From Cylindrospermopsis curvispora GIHE-G1 (lineage in GTDB: Bacteria; Cyanobacteriota; Cyanobacteriia; Cyanobacteriales; Nostocaceae): DNA of 64,000 bases. Below, piece by piece: positions 8,852-17,371 of this stretch. The DNA lies in NCBI RefSeq assembly GCF_014489415.1, contig NZ_CP060822.1, positions 1,312,311-1,376,310 of the forward strand. The letters are read 5' to 3'. The notes beneath the pieces were generated by a model that made no database searches, was not told the DNA's origin, and saw only the letters and a program-made list of their open reading frames with translations. A program made the position numbers and the translations under genes. How positions within the stretch are numbered: position 1 is the stretch's first letter; each line of letters begins with the position of its first letter.

Positions 8852-10171
8852 ATGATTCCAGCTAAAAAAGTTTATTTCTTATTGGGTTTAGGAATAGTTA
8901 TTTCACCCATTTTGTCCGTGATTGTGGGTATTTACCAGAGTATTACCTTTACCCTGTTATTTGATTTGGTGGTCATGGGACTGATGGTGATTGACTGCTT
9001 CAATATCAGAAGACATCGGGTGAAAATTAGTCGTCAACTACCTCTACGTTTATCTATTGGACGTGACAATTTAGTAATATTGAATGTAGAGTCTGGGAAT
9101 GTCAATAGTGCTATTCAAATTCGTGATTACTATCCCACAGAATTTCCCGTATCCACATCTAACCTCACAGTTAACCTTCCCCCAAATCATACTCAGGAAG
9201 TAAAATACACCATTAGACCCAATCAACGAGGAGAATTTTGGTGGGGAAATATTCAAGTTCGACAATTGGGAAATTGGGCTCTGGGGTGGGACAATTGGCA
9301 AATTCCCCAAAAAACTATGGTTAAGGTATATCCTGATTTGTTAGGACTCAGATCCCTCGCTATTCGTTTAACCCTACAATCTTCTGGATCTATCACTAAA
9401 TTGCGTCAACAGGGAATGGGAACGGAATTTGCTGAACTCCGTAATTACTGTATGGGGGATGACCTGCGGTTAATTCATTGGAAAGCCACAGCTAGACGTG
9501 CTTATGGAAATATGAGTCCCCTAGTAAAAGTGCTGAATCCAGAACAGGAACAAAACCTGCTTATATTATTAGACCGTGGTAGATTAATGACAGCTAAGGT
9601 ACAAGGTTTAAAACGATATGATTGGGGTTTAAATACCACCTTGTCTTTGGCATTAGCAGGATTACAGAGGGGCGATCGCGTGGGGGTGGGGGTATTTGAC
9701 TCTCAGATGCACACCTGGATACCTCCAGAACGAGGACAAAATCACCTCAATCAACTTATAGAAAGACTTACACCTATTGAACCAGTCTTAGTGGAGTCTG
9801 ATTATTTAAATGCCATTACCTATGTGGTAAAACAACAGACTCGTAGATCCCTAGTAGTGTTAATTACTGATTTAGTGGATGTTACTGCTTCCCATGAACT
9901 ACTAGTAGCGCTGTGTAAATTAGTGCCTCGATATCTACCTTTTTGTGTAACACTCAGGGATCCTCGGATTGATCAAATAGCTCAAACTTTTAGTCAAGAC
10001 TTAACACAGGCTTATAATCGAGCTGTTTCTTTGGACTTGATATCACAAAGAGAAATTGCTTTTGCTCAGTTGAAACAACAGGGGGTTTTGGTGCTGGATG
10101 CACCAACAAATCAAATTTCCGAGCAGTTGGTGGAAAGGTACTTACAAATCAAAGCCAAAAATCAGATTTGA
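8852..10171 (+). CDS. DUF58 domain protein (vWA-like partner of MoxR)
   Basis: A 439-residue protein with two N-terminal membrane helices (residues about 8-50), a beta-rich middle and a C-terminal DUF58/von Willebrand A-like domain. The DUF58 hallmark GTEFAELRNYCMGDDLRLIH and WKATARR is present near residue 190, followed by ILLDRGR as an MIDAS-like Asp strand. It is the last gene of the MoxR operon. Downstream is a short repeat and then the convergent Dam gene. Confidence 0.9.
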   Translation: MIPAKKVYFLLGLGIVISPILSVIVGIYQSITFTLLFDLVVMGLMVIDCFNIRRHRVKISRQLPLRLSIGRDNLVILNVESGNVNSAIQIRDYYPTEFPVSTSNLTVNLPPNHTQEVKYTIRPNQRGEFWWGNIQVRQLGNWALGWDNWQIPQKTMVKVYPDLLGLRSLAIRLTLQSSGSITKLRQQGMGTEFAELRNYCMGDDLRLIHWKATARRAYGNMSPLVKVLNPEQEQNLLILLDRGRLMTAKVQGLKRYDWGLNTTLSLALAGLQRGDRVGVGVFDSQMHTWIPPERGQNHLNQLIERLTPIEPVLVESDYLNAITYVVKQQTRRSLVVLITDLVDVTASHELLVALCKLVPRYLPFCVTLRDPRIDQIAQTFSQDLTQAYNRAVSLDLISQREIAFAQLKQQGVLVLDAPTNQISEQLVERYLQIKAKNQI

Positions 10172-10215
10172 CTCCTGGAATGACCCCTCCGTAACCAATT
10201 CTCATGAAAATGTAT

Positions 10216-10252
10216 ATAGAAATTGCTAATTTAGAAATTGCTAATTAGCAAT
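10216..10252. repeat. Short direct repeat and palindrome at DUF58/Dam junction
   Basis: The 14-mer TAGAAATTGCTAAT occurs twice in tandem (10217-10230 and 10232-10245), and the second copy runs into an 18-bp perfect palindrome AATTGCTAATTAGCAATT (10236-10253). It spans the stop of the Dam gene. It could work as a bidirectional terminator or be the scar of an insertion boundary. Confidence 0.45.
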
Positions 10253-11148
10253 TCAAACAATTCACCTCGACAATCACCTTTAGAATTAATATTCCGTCTG
10301 GCTTTCACTCGCTTAATATTGTAACCTTCATAAAGGTCATCAAAAAAAGTATTTTCATCATTAAAATTTTTAACATCTGAATTGCTCAAGATAAAATAAT
10401 GTCCATTCATATGTATTTGATCGCAAAAATTTTTAAGTCTAAGTTGATCTTGGTCATTGAAATTTTCTAAAGAGTAGGATGTAAATGCAGAAGTATCATT
10501 AATGGGTTTATAAGGAGGATCCAAATAAAACAGGGTTGGCTCTTTGGCATATCTTATAGTTTCTGTAAAATCTCCCTGGAAAATTTTAACATTTTGTAAA
10601 TGGTAATGGACCGAAATAATATTTTCTAGATTGCAAATTTTAGGTTGTTTATACTTGCCAAAAGGTACATTAAATTTACCTTTTTTATTAACTCGATATA
10701 AACCATTAAAGCAAGTTTTATTTAAAAACAGCATTAAGGCAGTTTTATTAACTAGGGAAAATTCACTATCCTCTTGATTAAACTCATCTCTTTTGGCTAA
10801 GTAAAATTGTTGTTTATTCTCAAGTGAGGTGAGATTATAATAAGTTTGTTCAATTTCTGCAAGCACCAAAACTAATTTCCTGTAATCCTCCTTTATTAGC
10901 TTGTAAGTACTTATTAAGTTTGAATTGATATCATTGATAATAATGTTATTTATTTGAGGAAAATTTGATAAAATATAAAATAATACTGCTCCTCCACCAA
11001 CAAATGGCTCAATGTAAGTATAAGTATTATACTTGGATATATGATGACTAATCAGTTGATCAATTTCATTAATTAATTGAGTCTTACCACCTACCCATTT
11101 AAGAAACGGTTTAGGATTTTGTGCGAAAGCTGCATTAAATAAAGACAT
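10231..11148 (-). CDS. Dam-type adenine-N6 DNA methyltransferase, probably GATC-specific
   Basis: A 305-residue class D12 (alpha group) methyltransferase. It has PFLKWVGGKTQLINEID at the N-terminus (motif X), YIEPFVGGGAVLFY (motif I, SAM binding) and LFYLDPPYKPINDTSAFTSY (catalytic motif IV DPPY). The DPPYxPxxxTxxFTxY extension is characteristic of the Dam/DpnII GATC-methylating group. The gene immediately upstream (85-base gap, same strand) encodes an unknown 162-residue protein and no recognisable endonuclease. HIP1 octamers contain GATC and would be substrates (inference). Confidence 0.88.
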   Translation of the reverse strand: MSLFNAAFAQNPKPFLKWVGGKTQLINEIDQLISHHISKYNTYTYIEPFVGGGAVLFYILSNFPQINNIIINDINSNLISTYKLIKEDYRKLVLVLAEIEQTYYNLTSLENKQQFYLAKRDEFNQEDSEFSLVNKTALMLFLNKTCFNGLYRVNKKGKFNVPFGKYKQPKICNLENIISVHYHLQNVKIFQGDFTETIRYAKEPTLFYLDPPYKPINDTSAFTSYSLENFNDQDQLRLKNFCDQIHMNGHYFILSNSDVKNFNDENTFFDDLYEGYNIKRVKARRNINSKGDCRGELFELLISNF

Positions 11149-11232
11149 AAATATAAGGAATTCCTGGTTTAGGTGTTGCTAAAAAACTGCAATAAAAACT
11201 ACTCCGCTTGATGTAGTCCACTTGCTTATTGT

Positions 11233-11721
11233 TCAAAAGCCCAATCCCTTCATGATTTCATCAAGCTCACGCCATTTTTTACCTTTGCTAAAATTTGCTG
11301 CAATTCTTGGTTCATATCCTAATTTGAGTAATTGATGCATACCTAATCGTTTAATCCTTTTTTTTAGTATTGCATATTGCTTGTTTTCTTCTGCAATCAT
11401 TCCAGCATAGATAACTACAAACCATTGCTCCACTAACGCTTGATGTTCTACTCTGTAAGTTAAAACTAAGCTATCTATCAAACTTAAAACATTTTGGTCG
11501 ATAATTTTGCTTGTTTTATTATAAGTCTCAACAAAATCATTATAAACTTTGTCCGTTTCATAATGTTTTGAAATGTTATTTAAGTAATCAAAGTAGTCTA
11601 CATCAAAAGGTGCTTGTTTTGACCCATTTTGTTCAACAACATAAACACACCAAAAATCAAAGCTTCCTTTATCGAAAATTACTTGTCTGTTGTTTAGTAG
11701 CTGCTTGATTATTCTGCTCAT
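11233..11721 (-). CDS. Small conserved protein of unknown function paired with Dam methylase
   Basis: A 162-residue, lysine-rich soluble protein. Visible blocks are VIFDKGSFDFWCVYVVEQNG, HYETDKVYNDFVETYNKTSK, VIYAGMIAEENK and a basic C-terminus (LKKRIKRLGMHQLLKLGYEP, NFSKGKKWRELDEIM). I recall similar small proteins but cannot name a family with certainty. The basic C-terminus suggests nucleic-acid binding. It precedes the Dam gene in the same direction, so an operon is likely. It is too short for, and lacks an obvious motif of, a DpnII-like endonuclease; it could be a regulator, a specificity partner or a minimal toxin/nuclease. Confidence 0.7.
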   Translation of the reverse strand: MSRIIKQLLNNRQVIFDKGSFDFWCVYVVEQNGSKQAPFDVDYFDYLNNISKHYETDKVYNDFVETYNKTSKIIDQNVLSLIDSLVLTYRVEHQALVEQWFVVIYAGMIAEENKQYAILKKRIKRLGMHQLLKLGYEPRIAANFSKGKKWRELDEIMKGLGF

Positions 11722-11811
11722 AAAGCATTTTTTCTTTGCATTTGCCCAATTGCATGTAATGTTATACTAGCACACCATTCGACAAAACTTTCCCCTCAAT
11801 GCTCTACCCGG

Positions 11812-12427
11812 GGTTGAACTAGAAATTGCTAACCCTATTTATCGAGAGATTTTACCTAAAACCTTATCCGCAGTGGCGATCGCCTCTTTAACTTCGGTGG
11901 AGCCCAACTGGTTAAATCCTAATGGTACACTCAACCCTCAAATCCTATTAGACTCTTTCTTAGAATTTTGGCGACAACATGGAGAACCACTACTAAAAAG
12001 TGCACCCTACCATGAGATTACTCACCATTTAGTATTAATGGCACTTTTACACCGAGTAGCAAATGATGGTGGCACGTTAGAACAAGAATATGCCATTGGT
12101 TCTGGAAGGATGGATATTTGTTTGCGCTGTGTCAAAATGGTAATGAGTATAAAAAACACGTATGCTTTGCCTTGAATAAGTGTAATCGCACTTATATTAT
12201 AAGCTACAGCACAGCAATGAAAGTAAATCAACTGAGAACCAGTAGTTAGTAAATTTGGCAATGGTATTGCTTTACAGATGAAGCTTTAATCTTTACTTTA
12301 AGACAATTCGTTCGGGTTTTCTCCGTCGTCCCCAGCGGTTTTGGGATTACCACCTATGGGAGAGAGAATTAGTACGGAGGAAGCTATTATTCCAGGGGGA
12401 CGCACTATTACCGTTATTCGCAGTTAG
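11812..12427 (+). pseudogene. Wrecked third copy of ATPase/PD-(D/E)XK gene
   Basis: From about 11812 to 12152 the DNA closely follows the 3' part of the intact gene at 15740-17287 (ELEIANPIYREILPK through GSGRMDICLR). It then breaks off in the middle of the nuclease motif. After about 120 unrelated bases, a piece from the gene's middle (TDEALIFTLRQ, about 12272-12337) is joined directly to the extreme 3' end (GLPPMGERISTEEA to the stop at 12425-12427). The 5' half is missing. The sequence after the stop also matches that after the other copies, so the whole unit was duplicated and then decayed. Confidence 0.85.
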
Positions 12428-12481
12428 GGCGATTGCGAAGCACTCCCTATGGGAGATCGCCATTGTTGTTTAAATTATTAA

Positions 12482-12513
12482 TGTTGGGTTTCCTAGCGTC
12501 AACCCAACCTACA
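12482..12513 (+). repeat. Fragment of dispersed intergenic repeat
   Basis: TGTTGGGTTTCCTAGCGTCA followed by ACCCAACCTAC is an inverted-repeat fragment of the element found in longer form at 15631-15691, 30903-31014 and 36464-36579. It lies in the psbA upstream region, 140 bases before the promoter. Confidence 0.55.
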
Positions 12514-12625
12514 AACTTAAAAACTCGTCTACATACATATAAAATACCTCCAGGAGGCGAAAACCCCTACCACATATAGGAAAATCCCTAATTGGCAAAA
12601 TTATTAAAAATTTTGTAAAAACCCC

Positions 12626-12654
12626 TTTACAAAACTAAACATCTGTCTTAATAT
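12626..12654 (+). promoter_or_regulatory. psbA sigma-70-type promoter
   Basis: TTTACA (12626-12631), a 17-base spacer and TAATAT (12649-12654) form a near-consensus promoter. Transcription would start near 12661 and leave an untranslated leader of about 60 bases before ATG 12723. No strong Shine-Dalgarno sequence is seen, which is common for psbA. This position and quality fit a highly expressed light-regulated gene. Confidence 0.7.
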
Positions 12655-12722
12655 AAGTTCATAAGGTAGAAACACCTACCTGAACATACATAAACATCCG
12701 GTTAAACCGCATTTATAAAAAC

Positions 12723-13805
12723 ATGACCACTGCCATTCAACAGCGCCAAAGCGCTAACGTATGGGATCGCTTCTGTGAATTTATCACCAGCACCAACAAC
12801 CGCCTTTATATTGGTTGGTTCGGCGTGTTAATGATCCCCACCCTTCTCGCAGCTACCACTTGCTTCATCATTGCTTTTATTGCTGCTCCTCCCGTGGACA
12901 TCGACGGTATTCGCGAACCCGTAGCTGGTTCCTTGATGTACGGTAACAACATCATCTCCGGTGCTGTGGTTCCCTCCTCCAACGCTATTGGTTTGCACTT
13001 CTACCCCATTTGGGAAGCTGCATCCTTAGATGAATGGTTATACAACGGTGGTCCTTACCAACTAGTAATTTTCCACTTCTTGATTGGTGTAGCTTGCTAC
13101 CTAGGTCGTGAATGGGAATTATCCTTCCGTTTAGGCATGCGCCCTTGGATTTGCGTAGCATTCTCCGCTCCTTTGGCAGCTGCTACCGCAGTATTTTTAA
13201 TCTACCCCATCGGACAAGGTTCATTCTCTGATGGTATGCCTTTAGGTATCTCTGGAACCTTCAACTTCATGATTGTGTTCCAAGCAGAGCATAACATCCT
13301 CATGCACCCCTTCCACATGTTAGGAGTAGCAGGTGTATTCGGTGGTAGCTTGTTCAGCGCTATGCACGGTTCCTTGGTAACATCTTCCTTAGTAAGAGAA
13401 ACAACTGAAACCGAGTCTCAGAACTATGGTTACAAGTTCGGACAGGAGGAAGAAACCTACAACATCGTAGCAGCACACGGTTACTTTGGTCGCTTGATAT
13501 TCCAATATGCTTCATTCAACAACAGCCGTTCACTACACTTCTTCTTGGCAGCATGGCCAGTAGTAGGAATATGGTTTACAGCACTGGGTGTAAGCACCAT
13601 GGCATTCAACCTGAATGGATTCAACTTCAACCAATCAATCATTGATTCTCAAGGTCGTGTAATAGGTACATGGGCGGATGTAATCAACCGCGCTAACCTA
13701 GGTATGGAAGTAATGCACGAGCGTAACGCCCATAACTTCCCCTTAGACCTAGCTGCTGGTGAAGTAGCACCTGTAGCATTAACCGCTCCCGCAATCAACG
13801 GTTAA
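12723..13805 (+). CDS. psbA: Photosystem II D1 protein, Glu130 form
   Basis: A 360-residue D1 reaction-centre protein of the thylakoid membrane, with five transmembrane helices. It binds P680, pheophytin, QB and the Mn cluster. Visible features: Tyr161 region ([20 protein letters not shown]), the QB-site Ser264 ([11 protein letters not shown]), and the C-terminal extension after Ala344 ([20 protein letters not shown]) that is removed by CtpA. Residue 130 is Glu (CYLGREWEL), the form associated with high-light D1 variants, rather than the Gln of low-light D1. It has its own strong promoter and terminator and is flanked by copies of an unrelated ATPase-nuclease gene. Confidence 0.98.
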   Translation: MTTAIQQRQSANVWDRFCEFITSTNNRLYIGWFGVLMIPTLLAATTCFIIAFIAAPPVDIDGIREPVAGSLMYGNNIISGAVVPSSNAIGLHFYPIWEAASLDEWLYNGGPYQLVIFHFLIGVACYLGREWELSFRLGMRPWICVAFSAPLAAATAVFLIYPIGQGSFSDGMPLGISGTFNFMIVFQAEHNILMHPFHMLGVAGVFGGSLFSAMHGSLVTSSLVRETTETESQNYGYKFGQEEETYNIVAAHGYFGRLIFQYASFNNSRSLHFFLAAWPVVGIWFTALGVSTMAFNLNGFNFNQSIIDSQGRVIGTWADVINRANLGMEVMHERNAHNFPLDLAAGEVAPVALTAPAING

Positions 13806-13825
13806 TAAGCAATCCTCGTAAATAG

Positions 13826-13856
13826 AAAGCTCCTCACCTGGTGGGGGGCTTTTTTT
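13826..13856 (+). terminator. psbA intrinsic terminator
   Basis: AAAGCTCCTCACC pairs (with two G-U pairs) with GGTGGGGGGCTTT and is followed directly by a run of T. It starts 21 bases after the psbA stop. It is a classic factor-independent terminator. Confidence 0.88.
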
Positions 13857-13945
13857 ATGGCGTATTATTTTAACCTGCATAGCACAAATCGTCAAGATTT
13901 TAGTGAACACTGAGATTTTACGTCGTGCTTCGCTGTTTTATACTG

Positions 13946-13991
13946 GTCGGGGTTTCATCCCGTCGCTAAAAGCGAGGGTCTTTACCCCGAC
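13946..13991. repeat. Structured two-level hairpin, IS200/IS605-like end
   Basis: An outer 8-bp stem GTCGGGGT / ACCCCGAC encloses an inner stem-loop TCGCTAAAAGCGA. This nested layout with a CTAAAAG loop resembles subterminal structures of cyanobacterial IS200/IS605 elements. No transposase gene is attached. It lies between the psbA terminator and the first tandem ATPase-nuclease gene. Confidence 0.45.
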
Positions 13992-14038
13992 ATTCAAGAT
14001 AAAATCGGTAAGGTTATTTTTAAAAACTCCTTCTCACC

Positions 14039-15583
14039 ATGCCCAAACACTTTAATACTGCTGGTCCTTGCCAATCTGACATCCACTATATGCTCTCCCC
14101 AACGGTTCGACTACCGGATTTGAAAGCACTAATTGATGGTCGCAATTACTTTATCATTCATGCACCGCGACAAGTAGGCAAAACCACCGCTATGATAGCC
14201 CTCGCTCAAGAATTGACTGATAGTGGTCAATACACCGCCGTCATGCTATCCGTGGAAGTAGGATCAGGGTTTTCCCATAATCCCCAGCAAGCGGAGCAGG
14301 TTATTTTGGAAGAATGGAAACAGGCGATCAAATTTTACTTACCCAAAGAACTGCAACCGTCCTATTGGCCAGAGCGTGGAGCAGACTCAGGAATAGGCAA
14401 AACTTTAAGTGAGTGGTCTGGCCAATCTCCAAGACCTCTTGTAATCTTTTTAGATGAAATAGATTCCCTAACAGATGAAGCTTTAATCTTTATTTTAAGA
14501 CAATTACGTTCGGGTTTTCCCCGTCGTCCCCAGGGGTTTCCCCATTCGGTGGGGTTAATTGGTATGCGGGATGTGCGGGACTATAAGGTTAAATCTGGTG
14601 GAAGTGAAAGACTTAATACCTCCAGTCCTTTCAATATCAAGGCTGAGTCTTTAACCCTCAGTAATTTTACTTTATCAGAAGTAGAAGAACTTTACTTACA
14701 ACATACGCAGGCTACGGGACAGGTGTTTACCATAGAAGCGATCCACCAGGCATTTTATTTGACCGATGGACAACCGTGGTTAGTCAACGCCCTAGCTCGT
14801 CAAGCTACCCAGGTTTTGGTGAAAGACATTACCCAACCCATTACTGCTGAAGTCATTAACCGAGCCAAAGAAATTCTCATTCAGCGCCAGGATACCCATT
14901 TAGATAGCTTAGCAGAAAGATTACGGGAAGAGCGGGTCAAAACCATTATTGAACCAATTTTAGCAGGTGAAGATTTACCTGATGTACCCCAGGATGATAT
15001 TCGTTATGTCCTGGATTTAGGACTGTGTCGAGACCGGGGACAGGGTTTGGAAATTGCCAATCCAATTTATCGGGAAGTTCTACCCTTGGTGTTAAGTTAC
15101 ACAACCAGAGCTTCCATTGGAGTTATTGAACCTCGTTGGTTAAATGAACAGGGGGAGCTATTACCCGATGAATTATTGGAAGCATTTCTGGAGTTTTGGC
15201 GACAACATGGGGAACCACTACTCAAAAGTGCGCCCTACCATGAGATTGCTCCCCATTTGGTATTAATGGCATTTTTACATCGAGTAGTAAATGGTGGGGG
15301 TACGTTAGAACGGGAATATGCCATTGGTTCTGGAAGAATGGATATTTGTTTACGCTACGGCAAGGTAGTGATGGGCATAGAGTTAAAGGTGCGGAGAGAA
15401 AAGTTGGATCCCTTAACCAAGGGTTTGACCCAACTGGATAAATACTTGGGTGGGCTAGGATTGGATACAGGTTGGTTAGTGATTTTTGATCGCCGTGCGG
15501 GATTACCACCCATGGGCGAGAGAATTAGTACGGAAGAGGTCATTAGTCCGGGGGGACGCACTATTACCGTTATTCGCAGTTAG
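14039..15583 (+). CDS. AAA-like ATPase fused to PD-(D/E)XK nuclease domain (copy 1)
   Basis: A 514-residue two-domain protein. The N-terminal ATPase has Walker A HAPRQVGKTTAM near residue 42 and Walker B LVIFLDEIDSL near 139, followed by a winged-helix-like linker. The C-terminal domain carries EYAIGSGRMDICLRYGK and VMGIELKV, which gives the GRxD ... ExK pattern of PD-(D/E)XK nucleases (D in RMDI, E and K in IELK). The cyanobacterial family is poorly characterised; related archaeal-type ATPase/nuclease fusions are accessory or mobile. Copy 2 lies 156 bases downstream. Residues about 290-385 diverge strongly between copies while both flanks are almost identical. Confidence 0.85.
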   Translation: MPKHFNTAGPCQSDIHYMLSPTVRLPDLKALIDGRNYFIIHAPRQVGKTTAMIALAQELTDSGQYTAVMLSVEVGSGFSHNPQQAEQVILEEWKQAIKFYLPKELQPSYWPERGADSGIGKTLSEWSGQSPRPLVIFLDEIDSLTDEALIFILRQLRSGFPRRPQGFPHSVGLIGMRDVRDYKVKSGGSERLNTSSPFNIKAESLTLSNFTLSEVEELYLQHTQATGQVFTIEAIHQAFYLTDGQPWLVNALARQATQVLVKDITQPITAEVINRAKEILIQRQDTHLDSLAERLREERVKTIIEPILAGEDLPDVPQDDIRYVLDLGLCRDRGQGLEIANPIYREVLPLVLSYTTRASIGVIEPRWLNEQGELLPDELLEAFLEFWRQHGEPLLKSAPYHEIAPHLVLMAFLHRVVNGGGTLEREYAIGSGRMDICLRYGKVVMGIELKVRREKLDPLTKGLTQLDKYLGGLGLDTGWLVIFDRRAGLPPMGERISTEEVISPGGRTITVIRS

Positions 15584-15630
15584 TCGCGAAGCACTGGGTA
15601 TGCGTCGCCATTGTTATTTAAATCATTAAT

Positions 15631-15691
15631 TTTGGGTTTCATACTTCAACCCAACCTACGTTCATCTTATATTTAATTCCACCCACCTACT
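15631..15691 (+). repeat. Dispersed intergenic repeat, partial copy
   Basis: TTTGGGTTTCATACTTCAAC, CCAACCTACG, then TTCATCTTATATTTAATTCC and ACCCACC. This is the right two-thirds of the element at 36464-36579 and at 30903-31014 (reverse). It lies between the two tandem ATPase-nuclease genes. Confidence 0.7.
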
Positions 15692-15739
15692 TAGGTTCTA
15701 GAATAAAGTTGTTAAGGTTATTTTTTCAAAACCTCCACC

Positions 15740-17287
15740 ATGGCTAAACACTTTAACACTGCTGGACCATGTAAAGCTAACATCCACTATATGCTCTCCC
15801 CCACCGCTCGCCTACCGGAGTTAAAAGCGCTAATTGATGGAGAAAATTACTTTATCATTCATGCGCCGCGACAAGTAGGCAAGACCACCGCTATGATAGC
15901 TCTAGCTCAAGAATTGACTGATAGTGGTCAATACACCGCCGTCATGCTCTCTGTGGAAGTAGGATCAGGGTTTTCCCATAATCCCCAGCAAGCGGAGCAG
16001 GTTATTTTGGAAGAATGGAAACAGGCGATCAAATTTTACTTACCCAAAGAACTGCAACCGTCCTATTGGCCAGAGCGTGGAGCAGACTCAGGAATAGGCA
16101 AAATTTTAGGTGAGTGGTCTGGCCAATCTCCAAGACCTCTTGTAATCTTTTTAGATGAAATAGATTCCCTAACAGATGAAGCTTTAATCTTTATTTTAAG
16201 ACAATTACGTTCAGGTTTTCCCCGTCGTCCCCAGGGGTTTCCCCATTCGGTAGGGTTGATTGGTATGCGGGATGTGCGGGACTATAAGGTTAAATCCGGT
16301 GGAAGTGAAAGACTTAATACTTCCAGTCCTTTCAATATCAAGGCTGAGTCTTTAACCCTCAGTAATTTTACTTTATCAGAAGTAGAAGAACTTTACTTAC
16401 AACATACGCAAGCTACAGGACAGGTGTTTACCCCGGAAGCGATCCACCAGGCATTTTATTTGACCGATGGACAACCGTGGTTAGTCAACGCCCTAGCTCG
16501 TCAAGCTACTCAGGTTTTAGTGAAAGATATCACCCAACCCATTACTGGTGAAGTGATTAACCAGGCTAAGGAAATTCTGATTCGACGCCAGGATACCCAT
16601 TTAGATAGCTTGGCAGAAAGATTACGGGAAGATAGGGTCAGGGACATTATTCAACCTATGTTAGCTGGTGAAGACTTAGCTGATACGCCAGAAGATAACT
16701 TACGATACGTGTTAGATCTGGGTTTATGCCGTCGCGATCGCGGGGGTGGACTGGAAATTGCTAACCCTATTTATCGAGAGATTTTACCTAAAGCTTTAGC
16801 CTCCGTGGCGATCGCCTCTTTAACTTCGGTGGAACCCAACTGGTTAAACCCTGATGGCACACTCAACCCTCAAATCCTATTAGACTCTTTTTTGGAATTT
16901 TGGCGACAACATGGGGAACCACTGCTCAAAAGTGCGCCCTACCATGAGATTGCTCCCCATTTGGTATTAATGGCATTTTTGCATCGGGTAGTGAATGGTG
17001 GTGGTACGTTAGAACGAGAATATGCCATTGGTTCTGGAAGGATGGATATTTGTTTACGCTATGGCAAAGTAGTGATGGGCATAGAGTTAAAGGTGCGGAA
17101 GGAAAAGTTAGATCCGTTAACCAAGGGTTTAACCCAACTGGATAAATACCTGGATGGGTTAGGATTAGATACAGGTTGGTTAGTGATTTTTGATCGCCGT
17201 GCGGGGTTACCACCCATGGGAGAGAGAATTAGTACGGAGGAAGCTACTAGTCCGGGGGGACGAACCATTACCGTCATTCGCAGTTAG
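15740..17287 (+). CDS. AAA-like ATPase fused to PD-(D/E)XK nuclease domain (copy 2)
   Basis: A 515-residue paralogue of the gene at 14039. It has the same Walker A (HAPRQVGKTTAM), Walker B (FLDEIDSL) and nuclease motif (GSGRMDICLR ... GIELKV), all intact. Its middle block (residues about 290-385: LREDRVRDIIQPML, ASVAIASLTSVEPNWLNPDG) differs from copy 1 but matches the wrecked copy at 11812. So copy 2 and the pseudogene share one allele type and copy 1 another. The near-identity outside this block suggests recent duplication or gene conversion. Substrate and role are unknown. Confidence 0.85.
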   Translation: MAKHFNTAGPCKANIHYMLSPTARLPELKALIDGENYFIIHAPRQVGKTTAMIALAQELTDSGQYTAVMLSVEVGSGFSHNPQQAEQVILEEWKQAIKFYLPKELQPSYWPERGADSGIGKILGEWSGQSPRPLVIFLDEIDSLTDEALIFILRQLRSGFPRRPQGFPHSVGLIGMRDVRDYKVKSGGSERLNTSSPFNIKAESLTLSNFTLSEVEELYLQHTQATGQVFTPEAIHQAFYLTDGQPWLVNALARQATQVLVKDITQPITGEVINQAKEILIRRQDTHLDSLAERLREDRVRDIIQPMLAGEDLADTPEDNLRYVLDLGLCRRDRGGGLEIANPIYREILPKALASVAIASLTSVEPNWLNPDGTLNPQILLDSFLEFWRQHGEPLLKSAPYHEIAPHLVLMAFLHRVVNGGGTLEREYAIGSGRMDICLRYGKVVMGIELKVRKEKLDPLTKGLTQLDKYLDGLGLDTGWLVIFDRRAGLPPMGERISTEEATSPGGRTITVIRS

Positions 17288-17371
17288 GGCGATTGCCATT
17301 GTTGTTTAAATAATTAATGTTGGATCTTCCCCCCATATCTAGGGACAGGGGCTAGATCGCCCCATTTATGC

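Noticed and set aside
4394-11805. A 16-base match (CTTTCCCCTCAATGCT) between the TIR-like gene and 11788-11805
   Set aside because: One such match is expected by chance in a window of this size, and the flanks do not align.
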